Shown: positions 43,915 through 56,292, numbered from the stretch's first letter. The stretch: 64,000 bases of DNA from Taxillus chinensis (GCA_023512835.1 JAKCVP010000343.1:372001-436000), one strand, 5' to 3'. The notes: a model not told the origin generated them from the sequence alone. Numbers and translations are program-made.

Positions 43915-46731
43915 TCAGAAGGGCGGCGGTTGCTGATTCTGGTCGTCCATTCCCCGTCTCATATTGTCCATTGCGTTTGAGTTGGTCATCTCAGCAAAGT
44001 CCCACTCGAATGTCATCGGCATGTTCCAGAAGTCTTGCGGCAGGAATGGATGCTGAAAAGACGCCGGATTCACCGCCAGTGGAGCAATGTTGCCGTTATT
44101 GTCTCCACGATTCGCACCAGCAGCCATGTCGTACGTAGGATCGGCACGGACGCTACCTGTCATGGGAGCTGGTCCTCCCAGAAGCCCGTGGTCCTGGAAC
44201 CAGTTCACCTGTCCTGGCTGCTCTTTGAAGTTGGGTTGACTCGGCATGTTTGGATCGAAGATGGAGGAATGCGACATTTGCGGAGAGAAGAGGCTTGGAC
44301 CGGAGAAGCTTTCCGTGTTTGGCGAGACAGGCGAGAAGTTGTCGTTGAGCTCGGAATGGGAGCTGGGAGATGCCCCTGGAACACCGTTCTGCTGCGCGCT
44401 GAACAGCTCGTGCGCCGTCATCTTGTCTGGTTGGTATGGCTGGCGCTGTAGTCTTTGGCTCTTCTCCAATCGGTCTCTTTCACGATCTTGCTTTCGCTTT
44501 TGACGGACAGTCAATTCTCGTTCCGCCTTGTCGAGTACGACTCCGGCAATGCGCAAGAACTCTTGCGACAAGATGTACATGTGTCTGATGCTGCCCGTGG
44601 AGTCCTCCGCATTCACGCGTGCCAGGAACTCGACCACAACACTGATGAGCTTCAGATCGGACCTTGCTCGTACCTCCAGAGGGTTTTGAAGAATATTGGC
44701 AAACAATGCAAGTAGCGATGACACTGGAAAGTATATCACTAGCCACACAAAATGGCAGTCACCGTGTGGAATATACTTCAGGAGATTGATAGATGCTCGC
44801 GCAGCCTGTACGCAGAGTGCTGCAGAAGAGAAGACTCTCGGGTTTAGGGGCCGCACGTTGAGTCCCTGTATAGCGTAATTCGAAAGCCTGCTGCTCCAGT
44901 AGCCGTGATGAATGGACATGCGATGGACTGTCGTGACGCAGTTGTAGTAAGAGAAATGTAGCACGACGATCTGAACCACAAGGTTCTCAGATCGAGCTTT
45001 GATCTCGTGTTCTGGGCGATAGTCGATCGGAATGCTGTCTTTCCATTTCTCGAGCTCAGCATCAAGGTCCCCAATGGTATTCAGCAGTTCGCCATCCGAC
45101 TGTTTGGACGCTTTGACGGAATACAGCCGCTTGTACACTCGACTTTGAATGAGGGCAAATTCGCACATTTTGCGGAACATGTTGATTTTGCCGGATCCAT
45201 CGGCCAGCGGCACATCACCTAAACCATCATCAGGCGACTCACTGGGGAGATCCGTGTTCCAGTCATCGTCGTCCTGGGTTGGTGGGCGACCTGAACGTAG
45301 CGAGATGTCCTTGTCCATCATGTACGCGATCCAAAACACGCGTTTCCTTTGCTCCAATTCCACGGGATTTAGTCCAAAGGAGAAGGTCCTTTTGTGCAAT
45401 CCGATACTTTGTGCCAGCCGGATGGCTGAAGCTAGCAGAATGAATGATGGTTGTGGGTTTGGAGTTCCTGTGAGGTAAATCGCCATGCCCAGGAGTGCCT
45501 GGACACTGAGCAGGTCTGTACTGCGCAACTCCAGCTCTGCTTGACAAGCCAACGCATTCTTGAAATAAGCCCAACCTCTTGCCTCCATCTCACGATTGTC
45601 GATATTGCGAAGCTCACGCATTCTGCAGGCAATAGCAAGCGCGACGTTGAGACTCGCCCACCAGCCTACACCGTTGTAGGGCTCACTGGTGTACTGCTTC
45701 TCGGCAAGAAAGATGAAAGTGTCCTCGTGAAATAGCGGGAAAACGCGATTGAACGTCTCGAAGAAGAGCGTGAGCAGCGACATGGCCTCATCCTTGGGTG
45801 GCAGCGAGGTGAAGTTACGACGGGCGAAGATGTCGCCGAATACCTCTGGTTTCCAGTGGTGCCACTGATTGTCGTCCGTCGAAAGCTTCAAAATCATCTG
45901 CTGAAACGAGTCGTCGCCGGACTTTTCTCGAACCCATTGGATGCCTTTGGGCGAGAAGATGGAAAAGCCAGATGAAGAGCCGATGAACCGCGTTTCGCCA
46001 TGGTTATTGGTCACCAGAGAGTCCATCATCTCCTGCAGAGTCTCTAGGTCAGGAGGAGTCTCCTCGTCACAGCCCGTGACGATTGGAGGAGGTCGCTCGT
46101 CAACCCTTGGTGAGTCCCGATTCGCGCTCGAAGGGCTAGGTAAAGCGTTCTCGCGCGGTGTACTTTCGACGCTCATTACTTTCGAGTGTCTTACTGACGG
46201 TGGTGAGGTTCTATTACTTGCAGTAGCCTGCGCAAGGCGCTGTTCCAAGGTGCCTAGATCAGTGTCATCTCCATCTTCTCCTTCTGTGAGCAGTCCGGAT
46301 AGGCGCAACAAATGCTCCATGCGACCCAGGCGGTTTTCTAGACCTTCGATGTACTTTGCTCTACTCCAGTCATTAGCACCATGGCTTTGCGCGTCGCTCA
46401 AGCCTATACATTACCCTTTCGGAGGATTGCGCTTCTTCTCGATGTGTGTAAAGATGCATTCGGTCTTGTAGTTCTGACAGTTTGTACATGCGGGGAGCTT
46501 GCCATCGCACTTTATTTTCTTCCTACGGCAGACATCGCAGGCGCGCGCAATGCGGCGTCGCTTCGCGTCGGCGCTCTCGCTATTCTCGTCCCACTTGAAG
46601 GAAGCATCGTTGTCGAAGTAGGTGGGTAGGAGGGATGCATCGGTACCCAGATTGGTGAAGATCTGAGGGGGCTGCGACGAAGCTGAGGGAGGCTCGGGCA
46701 GGGAGTGCGAATCAAAGGGAGAGCCGTTCAT
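43915..46731 (-). CDS. Zn2Cys6 transcription factor with fungal_trans domain
   Basis: Fungal binuclear zinc cluster regulator, 920 aa. Exon 1 is 46415-46731 and exon 2 is 43915-46360; the 54-bp intron (GTAATG...GTAG, GCTAAT branch) joins KKRNPPKG to [11 protein letters not shown]. The Cys6 cluster (residues 65-92) reads C-x2-C-x6-C-x6-C-x2-C-x6-C, followed by the basic linker and a short coiled-coil dimerisation helix ([20 protein letters not shown]). The central region matches the fungal-specific transcription factor domain ([49 protein letters not shown]). The C-terminus is Gln/Pro/Asn-rich, an activation-type tail. The first frame codon upstream is TTG, so the ATG at 46731 is the start. 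Target genes unknown. Confidence 0.93.
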
Positions 46732-47793
46732 AGTTCCGACAGAATGCAACCGGCAGCGGTGACGAGTGAGGGGATGCCAGACTGACTCAAGAGCAAATGG
46801 AGGACGGACTTCAGACGAGGGCGGCAGGGGCTGTTCGAGGCAGAGAGGATCATTCAGGTACCGTTGGTTGCGCCCACGAGGGCTTACTACGCCGTTGCAT
46901 GTGCGGGAAGGCGTGCAGGCATGAGGAGAGTCGAGGGGTCGGGGTCGTTGGCATCACCAGGTGGATGCCACTAGGCGGCAGAATTGATGATCTGAGCTGG
47001 CACGCCTGGCCGAGAACGCCGTGAACGCCTCTGTTAGTGCACGGAAGGCCGTAAGCTTATAAACCTGGGCCCGCACTCTGGCAGCCGAAAGCAGCAAGGG
47101 CGCAACAGGCAGACTGCTTTGAGACAAGTCGACGAGATGGACTTTGCGTAACGCGCTGCGACGACTGCGTGGATGGAGGCCCCCTGTCCTGGCCTTGACA
47201 GAGCCGCATTGACGCGATGTTCCTGGCTGACTCAATACAGAACCCTACGAGAAGGCTCCATCCGTATGGTGCTGGTGAGCGCAATGCAGACACTGATGCA
47301 TGCCATGATGCCCACCGTGCCCCTCGCTTTCGTATGCAGGGCCGCGCTACGAAGCGACGCATGCGATTGGAGCAGCGTGCGTCTCTTACTAGCTCGGACG
47401 TTGCGCACACACATCCAGCACAGCCAATGTTCCAGAACGCAACCCTCGTGGTGAAGATGCTCTCGCAACACCAGCCCTTGCAAACTCAATCCTTGCAGTA
47501 ACACTTACAATGGATGTACTTGAGATCACTCGTGAGAACGTTACAAGGGCTGTTTGTAGCTACCCAACAGGACCATGTCAAATTGCGAGTGGCATACGTC
47601 AAGCGGCGGCTGCCACTCGCTTGGCGCCCAGCGCACTGTCGCCGTTATCATCGTGGCCACGTCGGACCCTCGCGCTAACTCCGAGCCGGGCGAGCAGACG
47701 TCTTGCTCTTGGACATGATGGATTCAATTCCAAGATGTATCATCAAAGCAGACCACCAGACGCCGCGCTATACATCAAGCAAGCAGATGAACA
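46732..47793. other. Intergenic stretch
   Basis: About 1.06 kb between two minus-strand genes: a long upstream region for the Zn2Cys6 regulator, as is common for regulators, plus the efg1 3' UTR. Frames here lack motifs. Confidence 0.45.
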
Positions 47794-48567
47794 TTATTCA
47801 AAGAAACCCTTGCCATCATCTTCATCGTCCGACATTTCGTCTTCACTGGCACGTCCGTCAATGTTCGTGTTATCTTCGTTGGATGACTTCTTTTGTGTCC
47901 CGTCCGTCCTGCTGCTGGTCGCGACAGGTGTGACTTCATCCTCTTTGTACCCCTCGAGCTTTCCATCACGGAGCGCTTGTAATTGGCCAGTCTTCATAGC
48001 TTCCTCAACCACTGTCCACATTGCGTGATCTCTTCGTGGTTTCGAAAGGTCGATCTGGACGACTTCGTTCTTCGATTTGGGCCACAGGCTTGAGTAGGTC
48101 AAGTGGAGAGGATAGTAAAGGGTATAGTTGAGATCGACCTCTCGCTCATGTACTGTCTGAGCAGCAATCTTCTTCTCCTCCACATCTTCAGCTTCATTCA
48201 GAGCCTTCCGGGCACGCTTCAGTTGTTTCGTTGCGATTTTTCGCTCTGTTGCATCGTCAGCCCAACAGCCCAACACGCGCTCGCAATTGAGGCAACGCTA
48301 CAACTTACCAAAGAACCTGATCATGTGATATTTCTTAATGATACGAGAGCGGCGTACCTTTCTCTCCGCTCGTTGAACTTCATGCTGGCAACTGGCGAGC
48401 TCGCGCTCAAGCTCCTCGCGTTTATTTGCAGGAAGACCATGGTTCTTCCCAAGCAGGCGCCTTACGTCGCGGATACGCTTCTTCAGAGGGTTAATGGAAG
48501 GACGTCCGTCATTGTGGGATCTTTGAGATGCCGTGACGTTTGGTGTCCGCCGCTTTGCTGGTGGCAT
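47794..48567 (-). CDS. efg1: rRNA-processing protein Efg1
   Basis: Nucleolar factor required for early 18S rRNA processing. Exon 1 is 48309-48567 and exon 2 is 47794-48245; the 63-bp intron (GTAAGT...CAACAG) interrupts a Glu codon and gives 236 aa. The Efg1 domain covers about residues 25-150: LKKRIRDVRRLLG, a basic helical region with heptads (KREELERELASCQHEVQRAERKVR), the HMIRFFERKIATKQLKR junction that the splice restores, then LNYTLYYPLHLTYSSLWP. The C-terminus is acidic (EDEMSDDEDDGKGFFE). The gene is divergent from SEA4 with 366 bp between start codons. Confidence 0.94.
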
Positions 48568-48933
48568 GGTGTTTGGTGTGAGCAGATGCTTTCCTAGAAA
48601 AAAGTTGCGGCTTGACTGCGCAGATCAATAGCGTCGGCGGCAGATCGTCGGCGTTTCTGGGCATCGCTCCCTGCGCCCTCATTCCTCACCAGACCGGGCA
48701 CCTACCTATGAGCGCCTGACACATGCAGTATCGGAACCCGTCCCACAGTCCCACAGACACTTGCAAACTAAGATCACCTATATCTGAGGCCTTTGAGAGA
48801 GGTTCTCGCTCCCACCGCGGCTGTCGCGGGTGCATCTACGCAGTCGCAAATTGCTGAACCGGCCTGCCGCATCATTAGTGGAGCTCACAAAGATACGGTA
48901 CCACTGGACTGGATGGACGTTTAATTCCAACGA
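48568..48933. promoter_or_regulatory. Bidirectional promoter region efg1/sea4
   Basis: 366 bp between two divergent start codons. Expected to drive both genes. No distinctive motif was identified with certainty. Confidence 0.6.
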
Positions 48934-51932
48934 ATGGAGGCCGCCGTGAGATGGTCTCCATCGTCAACCTCGGCGAATGCGCACTTCCTCATTGCGGATG
49001 TTGCAGCTAACCGACTGAGCGGCTGCCGTGTCACTTCGTCTGGCTCCAAGAATGTGGTCTACGAAACAGTCTGGAAGCGCGACAAGCTGCCCAATTTCAA
49101 CGCCTTCGACTGGTCTCGGATAGACGAGAATGTTGTCGCGATTGGTACGGAGCTGGGCGAGGCGCGCGTGATGCGCGCAGATGCTTCGAGTGATGCCGAC
49201 CAATCCTTTTCCGTCCGACTTCAGCGCAAGTGCAATTCAATTGCTTTTAGCATCAAAGACCGTCTAGCAGTCGGCCTTGACAAGGCACGAAATGATGCGT
49301 CGTCGCTCAGAGTCTACGACATCCAAAGGAGCGAGGCAAACATCCCCTCGGAAGCCGGCCGGCGCATCAACGTCTCCGATGCAGTCACAAACGTCAAGTT
49401 TTTCGTTGATCAGCCCGACGTTTTACTCTGCGGCGTAGCTCGCAAGTGCTTAAGTCTGTTCGATCTTAGAGGTAAGTGAGTACCGGGTGCGGCCAGCCGT
49501 ACGCTATTGCACCTACTGATGCCAAAGATGCAGATCATGCCGCAACGTCTGCCATATCTTTCTTGACAAGGAACGTGCATTTCCTGTCCGTCGACCCGCT
49601 GGATGAGAACTATTTCGCGTCTGCAGGCCCCCCTGGGACTAATATTGTCACGGTATGGGATCGCAGGGTGGTCGCGCAGGTCACGGCAGCGAACCCCAAC
49701 ACTGTTCAGACTACTCCCGTTCTCGAGGTAAATCCCGCGCTGAGCGATGACACCAGCATCTGGAGTTTGCGCTACAGCGGATTTCAAAGAGGAGCATTCG
49801 GTGTACTGTCCAGCAAAAACCAGCTAAGGCTGTTTGAGACTGCGTCCTTTACATCTCCAAACACGATGGGTATGAATGATTTGCCTGACACAACTTATTA
49901 CATCAAAACAAGCAGAGATCTCGCGCAACAACCTGAGCACAGACTAGATCCATTCGAAATCTCCCCGTCGAATCTGCTGGCCTTCGACTTCGCGCGCGCA
50001 GGAAGCCTGCTCCCCGAAGAGAGCGTGATCTGTCTGAGGCAAGACCGATCCGTTGAGGCGGTCGAGGTAGCGCCGGCTTCTAAGAGCCTGGCAGATCCTC
50101 AGATCCATCGTCTGCAAGCATATTCCAGTCGATATCATGAGGTCGACCCTTTCCTTGAGGCCGAGAGACCCGTGCGACAACGTCAATCTACCAACTTGGA
50201 ACGTTCCCCAGCGTCCGCTCGTCGACACCTTGCTTCAGATGCTCCAGATGGCATGCAGAAGGCTGAGTCGCTGAAAGAACGTGACGTTGTCTCAAGGATT
50301 GAGTCACCGGTGCACTTGCAGAATACGGTGAAATCTTCTCTGTATGAGTCGTCGAACACGCAGCGAACGGCAACCGCGTCCGAGATAGTGCCACGCACAG
50401 TTCAACACAGCTATGCACGTTCACAGGCTTATGGCAAATCTGCCAATATGTCTAGCCGTGAACGACATGCCAAATTCGCAGAGAAGATGCAGGAGATGAA
50501 CATTGCTCAGACTCTGGAGGAACGACGATGCAGAGAAGGCTATCTGTTCGATTGCGCTCGCAATAAAAGAATTACGCACCAGGATCCATGGCTCGTTGAG
50601 CTGTGGGATGTTATCAAGCGACTTGAAGAAATGTCTGACGGGCAAGGAATGGTCCACGATATTTTAGACTTGTCCTACCTTGGAGTTCATGATATTTGGT
50701 TCGAGAAAATCGGCAACGTTCCAGCCAGGCTACTCCGTCGAAATACTGGGTCGATACCCGACATGAAGGCGGCCATCACTGGCATAGCTTCACGCAAGTT
50801 CGCTGGCGAGTTCAAGGGGGCCTCGACTTTGAAGCCCTCGCATCGACAGCTTGCTCTGGGCATCACTGGATGGTTGTTCGAGCCTTCAGAGCTGCGAGCC
50901 AAATGCAAAGAGGTAGTAGCTCGAGGGGAGTACTACAAAGGCATTCTTGTGGCATTCTGTCATGGTAGTAGAGACGTTGCCCTAGACCTTCTTCGTGGTC
51001 TAGTCAGAGATAGGCGGCTCGATAACAGTGGCCTTGCGGCAATCATCGCCTTTGACACTGCAACTCCGGAACAGCGACAACTTTGCAAGTGGCTGGCTGA
51101 TGAGGCTGACGATCCGTATCACAAGGCGCTTCTTCTCTACTTTGTTACAGGCGACTGGAACTCGGTCGTACAAATGGCTGAGCTGCCTCTACTCTACAGA
51201 GTTGCAGTGGCCTTGAAATACCTTGATGATGACCGACTCTCAACCTTTCTCAAAGAGCAGACAGCTGAAGCAGTTGCATACGGCGACACGGAAGGCGCTG
51301 TCTTGACTGGTCTCACTGAGAGTTCCCTGACCTTGTTCCAAAACTACATCGCGCGCTTCAACGACCTCCAGACCGCCGTGCTTGCGACGGCTTTTGTAGT
51401 CCCACAATACGTGTCTGACCCTCGTTGGACGATGTGGAAGGAAACTTACTTTGACACTCAGCAAGCATGGCGGACGTTCGTCGAGCGAACCCGCTTTACG
51501 GTGCTCCACAATCGACGTGCAGCCAAGCGGAGAGGCGAGATCCTGCGACCGCCAGCAGCCCAAGTGACGCTCCGTTGCATGCACTGCCAGAAGTCTATTG
51601 CTAAACGAGAGCCTGAACTACAGGATGATATCATTTCCACCAATGCAAGCACAATCACACGCATAAAGAGCACCACGCAGGCTGGCACCATAACGTGCCC
51701 CCAGTGTGCGGCTAACCTGGTACGTTGCTGCATCTGCATGGAATGGCTTGGATCAGCGGATCCAGCCTCACCAATTGTCGCTGAGATGATGGCGGAGAAG
51801 GATCTTCTGGGATCCATGATCAACTTCTGTATGGTCTGCAACCATGCTTCTCATCCAGACCATGCGCAGGATTGGTTCGCAAGCAATACCGAATGTCCGG
51901 TACCCCATTGCTCGTGTCAATGTATGGCGTGA
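48934..51932 (+). CDS. sea4: SEA complex subunit Sea4 (Mio/Mios), SEACAT/GATOR2
   Basis: WD40 scaffold protein of the vacuole-associated SEA complex that relays amino-acid state to TORC1. Exons are 48934-49471 and 49534-51932; the 62-bp intron (GTAAGT...TGCAG) joins LSLFDLR to DHAATSAISF; 978 aa. A beta propeller occupies about residues 1-370 with the Mio-type VRWSP start, FNAFDWS, and the hallmark VGLDKARND. A helical region follows, and the C-terminal 120 residues hold two Cys/His zinc-binding modules (CMHCQKS..., CPQCAANLVRCCICMEWLG, FCMVCNHASHPDH, CPVPHCSCQC), characteristic of Mios. Length is near yeast Sea4 (1038 aa). Confidence 0.95.
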
Positions 51933-52702
51933 AGCTGTGAGAAAATCCTCACGGCATGACCCGACTTGCTCAGCAATTGCGATTGAACAATCATGTTCTT
52001 CGTGCAAAAGCCTGGAGGACTTGTGCTCAGGAAAGCATGCCGCGCATGGAACGGGAGAGTGGCCGTGGAGTTGAGACTCGGTGCCCAAGGCTATGCTAGC
52101 GTCCGGATGCCTATGCGAATGTAAAAAAGTGAATTAATTGCTTCTATCCCAGGCTTCTTCAAATGAGTTGCTTTGACTTGACGATCATTGATTCATTCAA
52201 GAGACGACAGACGACCACGTCTATGAGACTTGGGAACAGAACACAAATACCTTACTCAAAGTTTCGACCGAGGAGGACCCACCTCGGAGTCTTCGGACTG
52301 AAGGCTGGAGATCAGATTGTTGAGCAGGGGCACCAGTTGTAACCAGAACTTGTACTTCACCCCTGCGGTCCCATAGTCGAGCTCTGCACACCATCATCAT
52401 AGCATCATTGGTAAAACAGCTCCAGCACTACAGTATGTTTCGCGAATGTGGGGTTGTACATTTCGAAGCAATTGCACTGTGAAACAACGCTCATCCATTC
52501 AGACCATATACATAGGTGCAGACCACTTGCTTCCTGGTTTTCGCAAACTACAGGACTTCTCCGCAAAACACTTCCTGAGCGTCACTTGCCATTGCCTCGC
52601 GCCGGTCAGCTTCGAGGGATTGCGCAATCTGAAAAGGCATATTCTCCGTCTACCACTCGATACAGCTCTTCGCTTTCGGTTCCGATCAAGTCCAGGCTCA
52701 TC
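51933..52702. other. Intergenic stretch, tpt1 promoter
   Basis: About 770 bp between sea4 and tpt1. The tpt1 frame is open far upstream (from 52448) but without motif. Nothing else seen. Confidence 0.45.
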
Positions 52703-53686
52703 ATGGCTCGTGCTGACGATAATGAGAAAGGAGGAAGAGGCAAGGGTAAGGGCAGAGGATCTCGTGGCTCCAAGCCGCTCCCTCGCGAGGTCGAAGTCTC
52801 GAAGAAGCTGTCGTGGCTCTTACGCCATGGCGCAGCTGGGGAAGGTCTGCGACTCGGCCAAGGTGGGTACATCAATCTGGCCGACGTGGTACGTTTATCC
52901 TCGCTCTATCCAACTCCCTAGCAAGTGTACATATTCTGAAAACATGTGCTAATGTCATGCAAGTTGAGTAATAGGAAGATTAAGCCTCTGAAAGTCACCC
53001 TCGATGAGATCAAGGCGATTGTAAAGGACAATGAGAAGCAACGTTTCTCGTTGATTTACGTTGCCTCCCTATCAACAGATACAGCACAGGAAGGCTTGTT
53101 GGCTGCGGACGGCAACGCAGAAAACAGCGAGACTCACACGCCCGCCATAGACATTGCAGATACGCACCCTGACCGTTACCTCATACGCGCAAACCAAGGC
53201 CACTCTCTGAAAGTCGACGACAGTGAACTGCTTACTCCCATTACACTTGAAGCAAGCAATCTACCGACTGTGGTCGTCCATGGCACTACGCGCAAGGCTT
53301 GGCCCCTCATCGTGGCTTCAGGAGGCCTCAAACCCCAGACACGCAACCATGTCCATTTCGCTACAGGTTTCCCAGCTGCGTTGAGAGATGCTGTGAAATC
53401 ACAGACTGTTGCGAGTGCCGAAGATGGAGTGGTAGATGCCCTGCCGGAGAAGGAGACAAATGTGGTCCTGAGCGGAATGAGGTCAACAAGTACCGTCTTC
53501 ATTTTCCTAGACCTGCACAAAGCGCTCAAGAGCGGTATCAAGGTTGGCATCAGCGAGAACGGAGTAGTGTTGACGGAGGGCAATGCAGAAGGTATTGTTC
53601 CTCTTTCTCTATTCAAATGCGTCGAAGAGAAAGGTGGCAAGGTGCTCGTTCAGGATGGATCCATTGTCGGGCAGCTCGGCAATTGA
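52703..53686 (+). CDS. tpt1: tRNA 2'-phosphotransferase Tpt1
   Basis: Transfers the splice-junction 2'-phosphate from ligated tRNA to NAD+, the last step of tRNA splicing. Exons are 52703-52888 and 52964-53686; the 75-bp intron (GTACGT...GCAAG, GCTAAT branch) joins NLADV to LSNRKIK; 302 aa. The KptA domain starts with SKKLSWLLRHGA (about residues 33-45), then RFSLIY, YLIRANQGHS, VVHGTTRKAWPLI, NHVHFATG and RSTSTVFIFLDLHKAL. These include the Arg-His-Arg-Arg residues typical of the family. The N-terminal 30 residues are Gly/Lys/Arg-rich. Its stop is only 33 bp from that of the convergent DUF202 gene. Confidence 0.96.
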
Positions 53687-53719
53687 TATAAATCAAGATG
53701 CGTATGCAAGATCGAGACT

Positions 53720-54187
53720 TCAGCTGTGCGTGTGTTGCTCGTCGCGAGTTGCATGAAGCAGGCTCCAGAAGCTGGCACCAGCCAAACCAGTCACGGCCAA
53801 CCCAAGAGAGCCGGCGCCATAGTATGCAGGCTTGAAGACCCCCCGCTCAAGATGCCGCATCGCAGAGAAGTGTCTGACTATGCCATATGCAATGCTGCCA
53901 GCACCCGTGCTCAGCAGAGAGCCAACCAGCAGTCTTTCATGGGTCTTCGGCGCCGGCTGAGGTTTCACAGGGGCTGCTCCTGAGTGAAGCGCACTCGTTG
54001 CGTGGAGTTGCTCTAGGATAGCCGGAATGTCGAGCTGACTGAACCGCTCAATCGCAATTCCAAGAGCAATGAACCCCAGACCAGTCCGCAACCATGCCAG
54101 AAAGGTGCGTTCTAGAGCGAGCTGATCGCGGGCTACTGAGCCGGTGTTTGGATAGACGGGGGTCCTGAACCGTCTGAAGAACGCCAT
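53720..54187 (-). CDS. DUF202 (YidH-like) small membrane protein
   Basis: Small membrane protein, 155 aa, intronless. It has the DUF202 signature: NTGSVARDQLALERTFLAWLRTGLGFIALGIA around residues 14-45, where the ARDxLALERTFLAWxRT element is diagnostic. Three membrane helices are predicted (about 32-52, 85-105, 120-140). The same fold forms the C-terminal membrane part of VTC polyphosphate proteins, so a vacuolar site is possible, but no function is known for the stand-alone forms. The ATG at 54187 directly precedes the family start; an ATG 25 codons upstream also exists. Confidence 0.88.
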   Translation of the reverse strand: MAFFRRFRTPVYPNTGSVARDQLALERTFLAWLRTGLGFIALGIAIERFSQLDIPAILEQLHATSALHSGAAPVKPQPAPKTHERLLVGSLLSTGAGSIAYGIVRHFSAMRHLERGVFKPAYYGAGSLGLAVTGLAGASFWSLLHATRDEQHTHS

Positions 54188-54849
54188 GTCGCCAACCCTG
54201 TTGTCGACAATGTCCACGACACTGCACCAAGCGTATTGTATTAGAACTCTTGGGCTTGTCAATGGCTTGAGAAGGGGTTGTTGTGTGAGTAAATGTACAG
54301 GATCCTCGTAGACTCGAATCCAGCGTGTTATCGGTGCGAAAGCGAGCGTGCTCTAGCGCGTGCCTGACATATCCCGTTGTCGTGCCGAGCCAGCTTGCCA
54401 GCGCCATCACTACTAGATGTTGAAGCACAACGTGCCCCTGTGCTTTTTTACGCGCAGGTGGACGGGTGTCTATGTAGCGTGATGTGAGGAGAGTAAAACG
54501 CGCGAGACATGTCGTGAGACTTGTGTCCCGTCCACAGCCAACTTCTATTTTTGGCGACGCTGATTCCACTATGCCGGACAGACGTCTACCAGGTAGGTAC
54601 TGTACATACCCACCGTACTGTATTCAGACGCAGCACTGGCACCTATCGTGATTGAGACCTACGTTGTCCATGACGGGCCAAACCCGCTGAAACATTGACG
54701 TCCCGCAGAATTGGGACCCCATTGAGCAAGAGCAAGGATGTGCAGGTCATGGTGTTCATTGTACGAGACAGCATGCTCTCCGTTCTCGGGTGACATGTAC
54801 ACACATATCAAGCCGCGATGCCTCCCCAAGCGCTGATCTGCTAGCTACA
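54188..54849. promoter_or_regulatory. Divergent promoter region (DUF202 / secreted orphan)
   Basis: About 660 bp between two divergent genes. An ACCAGGTAGGTAC word lies at about 54588. No gene seen. Confidence 0.45.
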
Positions 54850-55431
54850 ATGTCGCGGTACATAGTCTCAAACATGCTCTCCCTCAGGTGGCCCATTTTC
54901 GTCCTGTTACAATGGCTGCTTATTAGCATTTCGCATGCCGCGCCTTCCGATGTGTACTTTGCACAAAAGTCATCAAGACAAGTCGCAGATTCGGCCATCT
55001 TCCCGGGGTCACGTATGGTGAAGCGGTCATTTACAATCACTTTCAAGAAGCAGGTCGGCAGCTTCCAAGCGAGGCAAAGTCTCCACTGGAACGCCAACTA
55101 TCACGTATACACTATCGACCAGGGAAAAGTACTCCACACAGTCGAGGGAGGCATCATACCCCCGTTGAACCAGAACAAAACTTTCGATCTTATCGACAAC
55201 CAGTGGTCCAAGGAGACAGCTTCGAGCATTACCGGTCTCATCACTGCGGCCATGACCTATTCGGGTGCCTCCTCAGAACTCACCGTGTCTCATTATCAAT
55301 GGACAGAGAATTTCGTCCTCTCTGGTTCGACACTTGGCGGTACCAGAGACAACAATATCACGGTACAGTTGAACGGAAGAAACATCACTCCTGGCCAGGA
55401 TTTTGATTATTCGTTTGTTGCAATCAACTAG
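54850..55431 (+). CDS. Secreted protein of unknown function
   Basis: Not recognised. Intronless, 193 aa from the ATG at 54850; another Met follows eight codons later (54874). A signal peptide is clear: a hydrophobic core WPIFVLLQWLLISIS then a HAA|PS-type cleavage site. The mature part (about 160 aa) has no cysteine and is rich in Thr, Ser, Asn and aromatic residues in beta-like alternation, with N-glycosylation sites (NKT, NIT twice). A motif with double RN-IT (ITVQLNGRNITPG) occurs near the end. The adjacent genes give no clue. It may be a cell-wall or host-interaction protein. Confidence 0.6.
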   Translation: MSRYIVSNMLSLRWPIFVLLQWLLISISHAAPSDVYFAQKSSRQVADSAIFPGSRMVKRSFTITFKKQVGSFQARQSLHWNANYHVYTIDQGKVLHTVEGGIIPPLNQNKTFDLIDNQWSKETASSITGLITAAMTYSGASSELTVSHYQWTENFVLSGSTLGGTRDNNITVQLNGRNITPGQDFDYSFVAIN

Positions 55432-56292
55432 CGAGCATGGGACAGTATAGTGGGTATCTCTCCGCACCAGCACGTACGCTTTCGTCATGAGGATTATTTC
55501 TATTCGTATAAAAGATATCTACAGAGTGTCATGCCCTGATGAATAACCGTGCGATGACATCTCTTGTGAGATCTGGTGGAAATAGACGGGAGCCTACTCC
55601 TCTTCGTACACTTCAGACCACACCCTGAGACCCAATAGTGGCAGTAGCCGCCAGGTGGACGATTTGGTCGCTCTGGCTTGGAATATCAATTAGATCGCAT
55701 GGCAGCCGAGAATAACAATGTCGCAAAGGCGGTCCAAGTCGACCGACATTCATGCGGTGTAATGTGCAACAACGTCTTGCTCTTAACGTCAGCTATCTCA
55801 AGTCATAATCTCTGACCTTGATGTGACATGAACTTTGCTACTTCTGTGCTTATTAGGCTTGCACGTACGATAAATATGCTCAAGGGGATGACTGCAATGA
55901 TGGAAGCCGCTCTTATGTGTAGCGTCTAGACAAGGCCTGCCATCAGTCTAGACATGCCACTGTGGCTTCCTCTCCTTAAAGCTAGTATGAAGCGTGCGTA
56001 CATTGAAATGAGAAGCACTGGTTCAAATATCGTCGCTGAATGTCCTCCACGAGAGTCGAAGAAGTGCTCATGATTGACAAAGATCAGACGAAGTCGTGTT
56101 GGGGCTCCAGGTCTTGGCGTTGTTCTCGTCATCGACTGGAGGCAAAGCTAGGACTTCCGCAGATGAGATCCATCCCATCATCAACTCTCACATCCTCCTT
56201 CTCATCGCTCACAGTAGAGATAAGCTGCGCCGACAACCGCTTCTCATCCCGGGGACTCTATCCCGCCTCCCCTCCCCTTTCTCCCTTTCATC
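55432..56292. other. Intergenic stretch, upstream of m-AAA protease
   Basis: About 860 bp. The last 100 bp before the next start are C/T-rich as in a 5' leader. No gene or repeat seen. Confidence 0.45.

Noticed and set aside
48780..48830. tRNA-like B-box sequence (GGTTCTCGCTCCC)
   Set aside because: No matching A box or cloverleaf pairing around it.
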